Source of the DNA: Candidatus Gastranaerophilales bacterium
Lineage (GTDB): Bacteria; Cyanobacteriota; Vampirovibrionia; Gastranaerophilales; Gastranaerophilaceae
Assembly (NCBI GenBank): GCA_944322685.1
Contig: CALUPP010000009.1
Coordinates: 1-42,490 of the forward strand
Reading direction: 5' to 3'
Length of the DNA: 42,490 bases
Shown: positions 27,564-35,518 of the stretch, piece by piece
Numbering within the stretch: position 1 is the stretch's first letter
Layout: the number at the start of each line of letters is the position of its first letter
Notes under the pieces: generated by a model
What the model was told of the DNA's origin: nothing
The model's input: the letters and a program-made list of their open reading frames with translations, nothing else
Database searches by the model: none
Made by a program: the position numbers and the translations under genes

Positions 27564-27826
27564 AAAGCCGTGCCACTGTCTATCGACAAATACAAATCCG
27601 ACTCGTTGAGATATTTTCCTCCTTTGAAGAACCTGCCACCCGAAAGTTGAATCTTAGTGCTGCTTTGTTCCCAATCTGACACGGTTCGATTGCTTTCGCC
27701 GGCAAATCCGCCACTATCAACGAAAAATATTCAATTTATCGCACCCGTATAAGCCTCACAACAGGCTCTACACCCCGCATAAGCGTTCGGGTCGAGGGAT
27801 CCGCAACTTCCCCGTGGTGCACGGCT
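27562..27826 (-). ncRNA. ffs: Signal recognition particle RNA, large bacterial type with Alu domain
   Basis: The reverse-strand RNA of about 265 nt closes on itself: 5' AGCCGTGC pairs with 3' GCACGGCT, followed by a T run. Domain IV at 27652-27683 has the SRP54-binding signature GTGTCAG, a GGAA tetraloop closed by TTG/CAA, then AGCAGCACTAAG. The 5' part with GGGGAAGTTGCGGA and the following hairpins match the Alu domain of the Bacillus-type scRNA. With Ffh it targets membrane proteins co-translationally. A strong promoter lies directly upstream. Confidence 0.92.
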
Positions 27827-27831
27827 ATGTT

Positions 27832-27860
27832 ATTTTAACCTAAATATATTTTTCGTTCAA
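27832..27860 (-). promoter_or_regulatory. Sigma-70 promoter of the SRP RNA
   Basis: The -35 TTGAAC (27855-27860) and -10 TAAAAT (27832-27837) are separated by exactly 17 nt on the reverse strand. The RNA 5' end falls 6-7 nt after the -10. Confidence 0.85.
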
Positions 27861-27919
27861 CAGTAGCAAATTTTATTTTTACGGGTTTTATTTTACCCAC
27901 AGACAGTTATAAAGAAAAT

Positions 27920-28942
27920 ATGATTACATTAAAAACCGGCTACAAATACCTTGGCGGACTGAAAACCGGCGCAAAAAGTTTTGCTCCATTAAAAAATCCG
28001 CTTTTAGCGAATGTTTCTGCTTCGAATCTTTCACCCGGAACGCAGGATTCCTTGGAAATTCGTGCTGTTGTGCCTTTTCTCAAAAGACAAGACTGGCAGA
28101 TAAAAGAATTGCTCAAAAAAGCACTTCAAACAAAATGTATCGGACATGGTGCAGAGGCCAGTGTATACAAAATTCCTGGTTTTGATTATGTGCTGCGCGT
28201 AAGCAGGTATTGTGAGCCGGATTTTAGGCCAAAATTAAACAGAGAAATGTCCGAGCGCGACAAATTCAACCATTATGTGGCAAAAATAGGCTCGGATGTG
28301 CAAATCGGCGAATTTATCAACGGTGAAAATGCTACATTTGCGACAGATTCGGCCTTGACGTTTTTTGAAAAACAGCATGAATTGAACCGCAAGATTATTG
28401 ATATGCCGGATTCTGCTTATTTTGACTTTTTAAAACGTATTTTTGACGCTGCCAAAATGGATATGTCGTTTGATTTTGCGGGTCGGAATGTAATTGTTGA
28501 TTTTGCGAATAAAAAGTTTGTTCCGATTGATTTTGAGTACGGATTTCCGCAAAACCCCCGCTCAAGAGTCTTTAACCCGATTTTATGCATGCAAAGCGGC
28601 TTTTCAGTTAAGGAACCGGATTTGCAGTTTAAGTTTTTTGAAAAGATAATCAATGGTTTTTGTCGTTTGCTGAAGTCTGATTACGACTTTTCGCTTCAAC
28701 ATTGCCGGCTTGAGCCCTCAATTTGCGCATTATCTTTTAATATTTCAAAATTGCCGCCGGAATCCTTTGCTCAGGACGTGAAAGTATTGAATTGGCTGAT
28801 AAAGAATGCGGTTACCGCAAAAACAATGAACACCTCAAATCCGTTTTTCTACCCCAAAAATGCTGTTGGTCATTCGATTGACGAGCTTTCGGCCATGACG
28901 TCTGAATTTGTTAAAAAATACATTGATTTGCAAAAAAAATAG
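27920..28942 (+). CDS. Protein-kinase-like fold protein, unknown target
   Basis: This 340-residue protein shows a kinase-fold pattern. A Gly-rich loop IGHGAEASVYK lies at 74-84. VLRVSRY follows, where the usual ATP-anchoring Lys is Arg93. A catalytic-loop-like DMSFDFAGRNVIVD lies at 181-194, and a metal-binding DFEYG at 204-208 stands in place of DFG. The first 50 residues are Ser/Leu/Lys-rich and look disordered, with no Sec signal. The motifs are divergent, so it may be a phosphotransferase, an AMP-transferring enzyme or a pseudokinase. It could equally be an exported effector; no partner gene is near. A small terminator-like hairpin follows. Confidence 0.55.
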   Translation: MITLKTGYKYLGGLKTGAKSFAPLKNPLLANVSASNLSPGTQDSLEIRAVVPFLKRQDWQIKELLKKALQTKCIGHGAEASVYKIPGFDYVLRVSRYCEPDFRPKLNREMSERDKFNHYVAKIGSDVQIGEFINGENATFATDSALTFFEKQHELNRKIIDMPDSAYFDFLKRIFDAAKMDMSFDFAGRNVIVDFANKKFVPIDFEYGFPQNPRSRVFNPILCMQSGFSVKEPDLQFKFFEKIINGFCRLLKSDYDFSLQHCRLEPSICALSFNISKLPPESFAQDVKVLNWLIKNAVTAKTMNTSNPFFYPKNAVGHSIDELSAMTSEFVKKYIDLQKK

Positions 28943-29020
28943 TACATTTATACACCTTGTACATTGTACATTGGTATATTTTATCTTTTTGAGAAATTGT
29001 TTACACTACTTATACATTAC

Positions 29021-29044
29021 GAAAGCCCAAAACGCTTTCTTTTT
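29021..29044 (+). terminator. Terminator after the kinase-like gene
   Basis: GAAAGC (29021-29026) pairs with GCTTTC (29034-29039) over a 7-nt loop and is followed by TTTTT. The stem is short, so efficiency may be modest. Confidence 0.6.
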
Positions 29045-29148
29045 GAAAAATTTAATTTTCCGCATCGGAATTTGCATCTTTGATTTTGTCAGGTTCTGGA
29101 ACGGATGGAAAGCGGAAATTAAAAATGACGTCTTAGGGAGGTTAGGCA

Positions 29149-29457
29149 ATGCTTATTGACAGATATACAGATAATTTGAACCAGAGAAAAGAAATGGAAT
29201 TCAATAACATAAGCAAGGAAATGCTCCCCTGGCTTGAGGACATTGCCCTTGAACATAACTGCAAAGTTGAACGCAAAGAATGGAAAAGTAAATATAACAG
29301 TTATGTTATTTATGATTATGAGCCTTTCTGCTCGGACGGATTTGAAATAAATGTTGTTATTTCATCGTTCAGCCGGGAACATCTGGAATTTTTGCGTTAT
29401 CTTTACGATAACAAAATCAATACGATTGAATATCTAAACAATTGCGTGATAAGTTAA
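29149..29457 (+). CDS. Small hypothetical protein
   Basis: This 102-residue protein is acidic and aromatic-rich (MLPWLEDIALEHNCK, VIYDYEPFCSDGFE, EHLEFLRYLYDN) and has no signal or membrane segment. The start has a good AGGGAGG about 7 nt upstream, so it is probably translated. I recognise no family. The upstream sequence 29049-29124 can form a bulged stem (ATTTTCCGC with GCGGAAAT). A GC-rich structured stretch ending in a terminator follows immediately. Confidence 0.65.
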   Translation: MLIDRYTDNLNQRKEMEFNNISKEMLPWLEDIALEHNCKVERKEWKSKYNSYVIYDYEPFCSDGFEINVVISSFSREHLEFLRYLYDNKINTIEYLNNCVIS

Positions 29458-29603
29458 GCCGTGAAGCGGCAAAGCCCGTTTCGTTCAAAAGGCGGGGCGG
29501 GCAACCTATCATATTTTCATAAAAAACGGGTAATAACCCGGGCAGCATTGGCCGGAGGCGAAACACATTTTCATTTTAACGCTCTCCGGCCGCTGTTTTT
29601 TTA
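29458..29603 (+). ncRNA. GC-rich chain of hairpins ending in a terminator; candidate small RNA
   Basis: Four hairpins follow the stop at 29457: GCCG/CGGC (29458-29470), GCCCG/CGGGC (29474-29502), CGGGT/ACCCG (29527-29540) and GGCCGGAG/CTCCGGCC (29550-29591). The last is extended by CAGC/GCTG and followed by a T run, a good terminator. GC content is clearly above the surrounding AT-rich gaps, as in structured RNAs. It could simply be the 3' UTR and terminator of the preceding gene. I do not recognise a known RNA family. Confidence 0.5.
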
Positions 29604-29650
29604 TATTTTTTCTTTATTTTTATTTTTATTTTTATTTTTATTTTTATTTT
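29604..29650. repeat. Hexanucleotide microsatellite (TTTTTA)n
   Basis: About six consecutive ATTTTT units follow the terminator-like stem. Such tracts vary in length by slippage. It lies between the structured stretch and hairpin element copy 2, not in a gene, so phase variation of a protein is not implied. Confidence 0.8.
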
Positions 29651-29652
29651 GG

Positions 29653-29779
29653 GCAAATATGAGTGGAATTTTCTTTTCCGTTCCGATTCCTCCGGCCATG
29701 CGAGGCAATTTTGCCTCTTTTTAATAATTTTTGAGGCCTCCCCCATAGTCACTACAAAGAAAACTCCCCACATATTTGC
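29653..29779 (+). repeat. Hairpin element copy 2
   Basis: The outer stem is 24 bp with 21 matches: the left arm starts GCAAATATG and the right arm ends CATATTTGC. TCCGTTCCGATTCCTCC and TCCCCCATAGTCACTAC face each other as the 17 x 17 loop, and GGCC/GGCC forms the inner stem. The tip contains its own small hairpin GAGGCAA/TTGCCTC. The outer arm sequence is unrelated to that of copy 1. It lies between convergent genes (the small ORF at 29149 and yitT); 29780-29861 holds nothing recognisable. Confidence 0.8.
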
Positions 29780-29861
29780 TTTTGTGCGTGGAAAAGTGTG
29801 CAAAGCTCGAAAAAATCGAGAAAAATGCGGACAAAATTGCGGAAAATACTTAATTTACGAA

Positions 29862-30710
29862 TTATAGGTGGTTGTGCGATTTTATTCTTCCGCCGTCGAC
29901 TTCATGAACGTTCTCAATCGCAATAAACGCGCTAGGATCGATGGATTTTACGAGTGATTTGAGCTTTGCAACCTCAAGCCTGTTTATTACGCAATAAATT
30001 ATCTTTTTCTCCTGCATTGAGTATCCGCCGCGGCCTGCAATGTAGGTTATGCTTATATCAAAATGCTGCATAATTGCCGGGCCGATCTCTTTTGATTCGT
30101 CGGAGATGACAAAAATCGATTTTGACTCATTTAGACCCTCAATAACAATGTCAATAACCTTATATGCTATAAAATACGTGATTATTGAATACATAGCGCT
30201 CTGCCAGCTGTCATAAACCACGCCCGCAGCCACAAAAATGAACAAATTGAAGAACATTATTATTTCGCCGACAGAAAAGCCTAATTTTTTGGCAAATCTT
30301 ATCGCAACGATTTCTGTTCCGTCCGTGGAACCGTTATTTCGCAAAATAAGCCCTACGCCTGTGCCGAGAATAAGCCCTCCGAAGATACAGGCCAGAAAAG
30401 GCTCGGATACATGCTTGCCGTGCATCCATTCGGGTATCATTGTAACGCCTATTGCAAGCATTGTGACGGCAAAAAATGTCGAAAATACGAAAGATTTCCC
30501 CATTTTTTGCCAAGCAAGACAAATAAACGGAAAATTCAATATAACAATAAAAATACCGAGCGGAAGTTTCGTTTTGTATGCAGACATCATTGAAATACCG
30601 ATGATTCCGCCGTCAATAATCGAATTAGGAACAAGAAAACACTCAATTGCAAATGCGGCAATAAACGCGCCAATGGCCAAAAACAAGAAATTGATAAGTA
30701 TTCTTTTCAT
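29862..30710 (-). CDS. YitT-family membrane protein (DUF161/DUF2179)
   Basis: This 282-residue protein has five hydrophobic segments in its first 190 residues, with the family marks FLVPNSIIDGGIIGIS and GLILRNNGSTDGTEIVA. A soluble C-terminal DUF2179 domain containing YSMQEKKIIYCVINRLE follows. The family is widespread in Firmicutes and its transported substrate is not established. No ribosome-binding site is clear; an AT-rich -10-like TATGAT lies 13 nt upstream of the ATG. It is on the same strand as, and downstream of, the L,D-transpeptidase-like gene, 51 bp apart. Confidence 0.9.
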   Translation of the reverse strand: MKRILINFLFLAIGAFIAAFAIECFLVPNSIIDGGIIGISMMSAYKTKLPLGIFIVILNFPFICLAWQKMGKSFVFSTFFAVTMLAIGVTMIPEWMHGKHVSEPFLACIFGGLILGTGVGLILRNNGSTDGTEIVAIRFAKKLGFSVGEIIMFFNLFIFVAAGVVYDSWQSAMYSIITYFIAYKVIDIVIEGLNESKSIFVISDESKEIGPAIMQHFDISITYIAGRGGYSMQEKKIIYCVINRLEVAKLKSLVKSIDPSAFIAIENVHEVDGGRIKSHNHL

Positions 30711-30761
30711 ATAACAAATTTATCATATTGTTGCATATTGCACAACAATTTTTACGATTTG

Positions 30762-31550
30762 TTATTCATTTCTGTATTTTGTCTGAACAAACTTTAATGA
30801 GCCGTCAACCTGCATTTCAAGCTGCAATTTGTTGCCTTTTTCTTCCGGAAGAACGTACAATTTTGTGCCTGTTCCCTGAATAATCTTTTCCATTTCGTCA
30901 AAATCGTCCGAAAGCATGTTTATGCAGCCGAAAGACATCCTGTTGTCCGAAATTGTACCGTTTTTGAATAGGCCCTTTCTTTGAGCAAGCCTTTGTGTGG
31001 GGATTTGGTGGATTGCTGCGACCTGCTCATCAACTGAATCTTTTGCAACCCCGTCGCCCTCCATAATAAAGAGGTTTGAGCCGTATTTTGTGTCAGAAGC
31101 TGCCGACTGTTCACCGAGAGTGTATTCTCCGGGTGCTGTGTACTTCCTGATTTTTGATGCAATGCCGCAATTGTAGCCGCCGGCTTTTTTGTCGCCGACA
31201 TCCATGCCGAGGCCGACTTCAAATTTCTTTATTGCTTTGCCGTTTTTGTCATAAACCGTTGCGCTGCAATCCTTTTTGTCGACTATTATGTAGTTTCCGC
31301 GGGCATGTTTTTTGTTATATTCAATAATTCTGTCTTTGTCCGAAGAAAAAGAGTTAATTCTTGCGATTTCAGCTTCTTTTGTGTTTGCTGGAGCGGCTTT
31401 AGGCGGGACGACGGCTTTTTTTGCGCCGATTGACTCACCTAATGTTAAGCGTTTTCTTCCGACCGGCACGGTTGTTACCGTTGTGTCGGTTTTGGCTGTA
31501 TTTTGTTGTTGTTTAACCTCTGAGGCTGATGAATAAAGGTTAACAAACAT
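30762..31550 (-). CDS. L,D-transpeptidase (YkuD)-like protein
   Basis: This 262-residue protein has a Thr/Lys/Pro-rich N-terminal 60 residues and then a YkuD-type domain. His181 (in AAIHQIP) pairs with the catalytic Cys209 in NRMSFGCINM; the usual SHGC has Phe in place of His. The family cross-links peptidoglycan between diaminopimelate residues or anchors proteins. No Sec signal peptide is visible. I start at the ATG at 31550, with GAGGAG 9 nt upstream, rather than a GTG at 31580 that would include the ribosome-binding site. The promoter-like 34-bp motif lies 50 bp upstream. Confidence 0.78.
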   Translation of the reverse strand: MFVNLYSSASEVKQQQNTAKTDTTVTTVPVGRKRLTLGESIGAKKAVVPPKAAPANTKEAEIARINSFSSDKDRIIEYNKKHARGNYIIVDKKDCSATVYDKNGKAIKKFEVGLGMDVGDKKAGGYNCGIASKIRKYTAPGEYTLGEQSAASDTKYGSNLFIMEGDGVAKDSVDEQVAAIHQIPTQRLAQRKGLFKNGTISDNRMSFGCINMLSDDFDEMEKIIQGTGTKLYVLPEEKGNKLQLEMQVDGSLKFVQTKYRNE

Positions 31551-31600
31551 TTTTTTATTCTCCTCGCTCTTGTCGGACACAGTTATTTTGTGTTCTTATA

Positions 31601-31634
31601 TATATAAAGTATTTTTGTCCGAAAAAATTGCCTT
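31601..31634 (-). promoter_or_regulatory. Shared 34-bp upstream motif, copy B
   Basis: TATATAAAGTATTTTTGTCC then GAAAAAATTGCCTT, differing from copy A (5561-5594) only at two adjacent positions. It lies 50 bp upstream of the L,D-transpeptidase-like start and in the divergent gap to the permease, the same geometry as copy A. Confidence 0.6.
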
Positions 31635-31671
31635 ATTTGCAAACTTTTAATGTTTTTTATAAGCTGTGAGA

Positions 31672-33030
31672 ATGAAAGGAACACTAAAAAGGACGCTTTC
31701 TTTGACCGATTCAATCTCTGTTGTTTCGGGTTCAATGATAGGATGCGGGATATTTATAGTATCGGCGGATATTTCAAGACAAGTTCAGTCTGGAGTTCTG
31801 TTGATTTTGACCTGGCTGCTCGCCGGCTTTGTGACAATGTGTGGAGCGCTCTCTTTTGCCGAGCTTGCGGCGAATATTACGGATGAGGGCGGTCAGTATG
31901 TGTATTTGAAGAAAATATTCAACGAAAAAATCGCCTTTTTGTACGGATGGACGACATTTTTGGTTATTCAAACCGGCACTCTTGCCGCTGTTTGCGTTGC
32001 TTTTGCGAAATTTTTCGGGCTTTTGGTTCCGTTTGTTAGCGCGCATGTGTTTGTGGTTAATTGGGGTGGGGTTACGCTTTCTACGCAGCAAATTTTCGCG
32101 ATTTTTACCGTGATTTTTCTGAGTTTTATAAATTCAAAAGGCGTAAAATACGGCGTGATAACCCAAAACCTTTTTACGGCCACAAAAGTCCTTTCTATTA
32201 TTGGAATTGTGCTTGCAGGGTTGTTTTTCGGGTTCCATTGGCATACTATTTTTGCAAACTCCAACATTCCGCCTCATTTTTCGTTTTCTACGGTGAAAAC
32301 CGTTTTTACTGCGGTCGTCGGGGCGTTGTTTGCGTCGATTACCTGGAATAACATTACTTTTGTTGCCGGTGAGATAAAAGAACCCTCAAAAAATATCCCC
32401 AAAGCCCTTGCGTACGGCACAGGGCTTGTGATTTTGCTTTATTTGCTGATTAATACGATTTATTTGGGCGTTTTGCCCTTAGAAGCAATTCAAAATGCGC
32501 CCGAGGACATTGTCGGCGCAAGAATGATGGCCCAAATCTTCGGCAGCGCGGGAAAAGATATTGCTGCGCTGATAATTATGATTTCTGCGTTCGGCTGCGC
32601 GAACGGAATGATATTTGCGGGCTCAAGAGTGTATTACAAAATGGCGAAAGACCGCGCATTTTTCAGGCCGCTTGCGGTTATTGACAGAAAAACGAAAGTT
32701 CCGGTTAATTCCCTATGGGCGCAGTGTTTGTGGATTTGTATTCTGATTTTGTGGGGAAATTACACTCAGCTTTTGGATTTTGTGATTTACGCGTCGCTGA
32801 TTTTTTATATAATTACGACTGCCGGGATTTTTGTGTACAGAAAACGCAAAAAACACGTGAATCTCGCTTTTCGCATAAATAATTTCTTCCCTGTGTCCTT
32901 TCTTGTGTGCGCAAGCGCGATTATCGTCTGTCTTACCCTTTATAAACCGCTTTACACACTGCCGGGGCTCTTGATTACGCTTGCAGGAATTCCTGTTTTT
33001 CACATCTGGAACAAAAACAAAGCAAAATAA
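31672..33030 (+). CDS. APC-family amino acid permease
   Basis: This 452-residue protein has about twelve membrane segments. It carries the APC hallmark in the first helix, SGSMIGCGIFIVS, and the conserved segment ITWNNITFVAGEIKEPSKNIPKAL after helix 6. The family exchanges or imports amino acids with protons or by antiport. The likely start is the ATG at 31672; a GTG two codons earlier is possible. No ribosome-binding site is evident. It is separated from aspS by 78 bp and diverges from the L,D-transpeptidase-like gene. The substrate cannot be told from sequence alone. Confidence 0.88.
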   Translation: MKGTLKRTLSLTDSISVVSGSMIGCGIFIVSADISRQVQSGVLLILTWLLAGFVTMCGALSFAELAANITDEGGQYVYLKKIFNEKIAFLYGWTTFLVIQTGTLAAVCVAFAKFFGLLVPFVSAHVFVVNWGGVTLSTQQIFAIFTVIFLSFINSKGVKYGVITQNLFTATKVLSIIGIVLAGLFFGFHWHTIFANSNIPPHFSFSTVKTVFTAVVGALFASITWNNITFVAGEIKEPSKNIPKALAYGTGLVILLYLLINTIYLGVLPLEAIQNAPEDIVGARMMAQIFGSAGKDIAALIIMISAFGCANGMIFAGSRVYYKMAKDRAFFRPLAVIDRKTKVPVNSLWAQCLWICILILWGNYTQLLDFVIYASLIFYIITTAGIFVYRKRKKHVNLAFRINNFFPVSFLVCASAIIVCLTLYKPLYTLPGLLITLAGIPVFHIWNKNKAK

Positions 33031-33108
33031 GTGCTTTTCTGCTGTTTGATTATAAAATTTGTTTATTATAAATTAAAAATACAGGTTGATTAGTAGAAAG
33101 AGTATGAA

Positions 33109-34893
33109 ATGATAACAAAAACATCGATGAAAACGCATTATAACGAAGCTTTGAGCATTGATAACATTAACGAAACCGTCACTCTGGCGGGCTGGGTTTC
33201 GGCTGTGAGAGATTTGGGCGGTATTATTTTCGTTGAATTGAGAGATAAAACCGGTTTTTTCCAGGTAGTTGCCGATCCGCAGATTAATCCAGAGGTTCAC
33301 AACGTTTTTTCTGGCATAAAAGACGAATATGTAATTCAAGTAACCGGAAAAGTGACCAAAAGACCGCCTGAAACCTACAATCCCGATTTAAAAACCGGCG
33401 AAATTGAGATGTATCCGGAAAAAGTCGTGGTTCTTTCAACGGCAAAACTGCTTCCTTTTGAGCTTTCTTCGGAGGATACAAAGGAGGATCTTCGCCTAAA
33501 ATACAGATATCTTGATATCCGTCGTCCGTCGATGGTTAATAACCTTAAATTGCGCCATGATATTGTGCGTGCAATCAGGGATTACATGAACAACCTTGAT
33601 TTTATGGAGGTTGAAACTCCTATCCTGATTAACACGACACCTGAGGGGGCACGTGATTATCTGGTTCCCAGCCGTGTTCAAGAGGGCAAATTCTATGCGC
33701 TTCCGCAGTCACCGCAGATTTTTAAGCAGCTTTTGATGGTCGGCGGGCTCGAAAGATATTATCAAATCGCAAGATGCTTCCGCGATGAAGACCTCAGAGC
33801 CGACAGACAGCCTGAATTTACGCAGGTTGATATTGAAATGTCGTTTGTCGGGCAGGAGGATATCATTAATTTGACCGAAGGTTTGATTGTTGAGGCGTTT
33901 AAAGCCGCAAATGTCGAGGTTAAGCCTCCTTTCACAAGAATTTCATGGCAGGAAGCAATGGACAGATTCGGTTCTGACAAACCGGATGCCAGATTCGGGC
34001 TGGAATTGTTTGATATCGGCGATATTTTGATGGAATCGACCTTTGAGCCCGTAAAAGAAACGCTTAAAAATGGCGGTATTGCAAAAGCAATCAAAATCCC
34101 CGGAATTGCGGGCTATTCAAGAAAAGAAATGGACGATATCCGCTCAATGGCGATTTCTTTCGGCGCAAAAGGGCTTGCTTGGATTACATATATGGAAGAC
34201 GGCACTGTAAAATCGCCTGTTTTGAAGTTCTTAAACGACGAACAAATCAAAAAGCTCCAAGAACGTGCGGACGCAAAGCCCGGCGACATTGTTTTCTTTG
34301 TTGCTGATGAGCCCAAAACGACTTATGACGTTATGGGGCGTTTCAGATTGTTCTTCGGGGATAAACTCGGGTTGATTGATGAGAACAAACATGCACTTTT
34401 GTGGGTTGTTGACTTCCCGATGTTCGAGTACAGCAAGGAATTTGACCGAGTAATGGCAATGCACCATCCGTTCACTTCTCCGAACCTGGAAGATGTGGAT
34501 AAAATGGCAACAGAACCCTTGAAATGCCGCTCAATTGCTTATGATATTGTTTACAACGGCACGGAACTCGGCGGAGGAAGCGTCAGAATCCATTCTCCCG
34601 AGGTTCAGCAGAAAGTTTTCAAGGCTTTGGGCCTTGAGGATGAAGAAATTGAAAGAAAATTCGGATTTATGCTTCAGGCGTTCCAATACGGCACACCGCC
34701 GCATGCCGGGCTTGCCATCGGGCTTGACAGACTGGTTGCGCTGCTTGCTCATCAGTCTTCGATTCGTGAAGTTATTGCTTTTCCGAAAAATTCGGCCGCA
34801 AAATGCCTCATGACAAACGCTCCAGCCGTCGTTTCCGAAGAACAACTCAGAGAGCTTCATCTGAAATCGACTGTAAAGGTTCAAAATCACTAA
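33109..34893 (+). CDS. aspS: Aspartyl-tRNA synthetase
   Basis: This 594-residue class II synthetase has an N-terminal OB-fold anticodon-binding domain (VTLAGWVSAVRDLGG). Motif 2 contains RCFRDEDLRADRQPEFTQ, a bacterial GAD insert spans about 300-410, and motif 3 reads GLAIGLDRLVAL. It charges tRNA-Asp. The length fits bacterial AspRS. The gene heads a forward operon: the next four genes follow with gaps of 1, 18, 3 and 10 bp, ending at the terminator at 37368. Confidence 0.96.
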   Translation: MITKTSMKTHYNEALSIDNINETVTLAGWVSAVRDLGGIIFVELRDKTGFFQVVADPQINPEVHNVFSGIKDEYVIQVTGKVTKRPPETYNPDLKTGEIEMYPEKVVVLSTAKLLPFELSSEDTKEDLRLKYRYLDIRRPSMVNNLKLRHDIVRAIRDYMNNLDFMEVETPILINTTPEGARDYLVPSRVQEGKFYALPQSPQIFKQLLMVGGLERYYQIARCFRDEDLRADRQPEFTQVDIEMSFVGQEDIINLTEGLIVEAFKAANVEVKPPFTRISWQEAMDRFGSDKPDARFGLELFDIGDILMESTFEPVKETLKNGGIAKAIKIPGIAGYSRKEMDDIRSMAISFGAKGLAWITYMEDGTVKSPVLKFLNDEQIKKLQERADAKPGDIVFFVADEPKTTYDVMGRFRLFFGDKLGLIDENKHALLWVVDFPMFEYSKEFDRVMAMHHPFTSPNLEDVDKMATEPLKCRSIAYDIVYNGTELGGGSVRIHSPEVQQKVFKALGLEDEEIERKFGFMLQAFQYGTPPHAGLAIGLDRLVALLAHQSSIREVIAFPKNSAAKCLMTNAPAVVSEEQLRELHLKSTVKVQNH

Positions 34894-34894
34894 T

Positions 34895-35500
34895 ATGGCG
34901 AAAAAACTCGTACTTTTATACAATTGCAGGCATTATTTGGTAATAACTTTAATTTTGCTTGTTTTTGGCGTGTTTTTTCTGTCTTTGGATTTTGCTTATC
35001 ACTTCAAATACGGAAGCTGGGTCTTGAATAATGTGCCTTTGTTTTTATTGTATTTGTTGGCGGTCGGGTTCATATTGGCGGTAATTGCCATTTCCTCCTC
35101 ATTTGTAAGCGAAAATGCAGCTGAATCTCTCACTTTGTATGACGAAAGCTTCATTATTACTCATAAGAACAGGGCTGTGGATAATATCAGCCTTGAGGAT
35201 GTGGAAAAAGTTAGATTTGAGATATTTTATTCAAAAATTCCGGATATAAGTATCGATATTATTTGTAAGGGGCGTTCTTATAAAATAAATACTCCGCTTT
35301 TTCGACCCGCGATAGAGTTTTTGAGCTATTTAAAAAATAAATGCGTTGAGATAAATTACAGTAATAATTTAGCAAGAAATGATTTGGGAAACGGCTTAAA
35401 ACGTCTTGAACGGGGGAATATATCGGGTAAAATTTGCATAATTCTGGCATGTATTTTCTGGATGATTTTTTGCTGTCTTCCCTGGGTGCTTGATTTGTAA
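34895..35500 (+). CDS. Membrane protein with PH-like domain, hypothetical
   Basis: This 201-residue protein has two N-terminal membrane segments (about 14-34 and 45-67) and a beta-rich middle domain (LTLYDESFIITHKNRAV ... ISLEDVEKVRFE) like the YcxB/bacterial PH fold. One more C-terminal membrane segment lies at about 178-197. The ATG is 1 nt after the aspS stop, so translation is coupled. No function can be assigned. Confidence 0.7.
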   Translation: MAKKLVLLYNCRHYLVITLILLVFGVFFLSLDFAYHFKYGSWVLNNVPLFLLYLLAVGFILAVIAISSSFVSENAAESLTLYDESFIITHKNRAVDNISLEDVEKVRFEIFYSKIPDISIDIICKGRSYKINTPLFRPAIEFLSYLKNKCVEINYSNNLARNDLGNGLKRLERGNISGKICIILACIFWMIFCCLPWVLDL

Positions 35501-35518
35501 TTAAATGACGGAGTTTTT

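Noticed and set aside
29461-29803. ORFs on both strands through the hexanucleotide tract and hairpin copy 2
   Set aside because: They are low-complexity translations of structured or repetitive DNA; no initiation signals.
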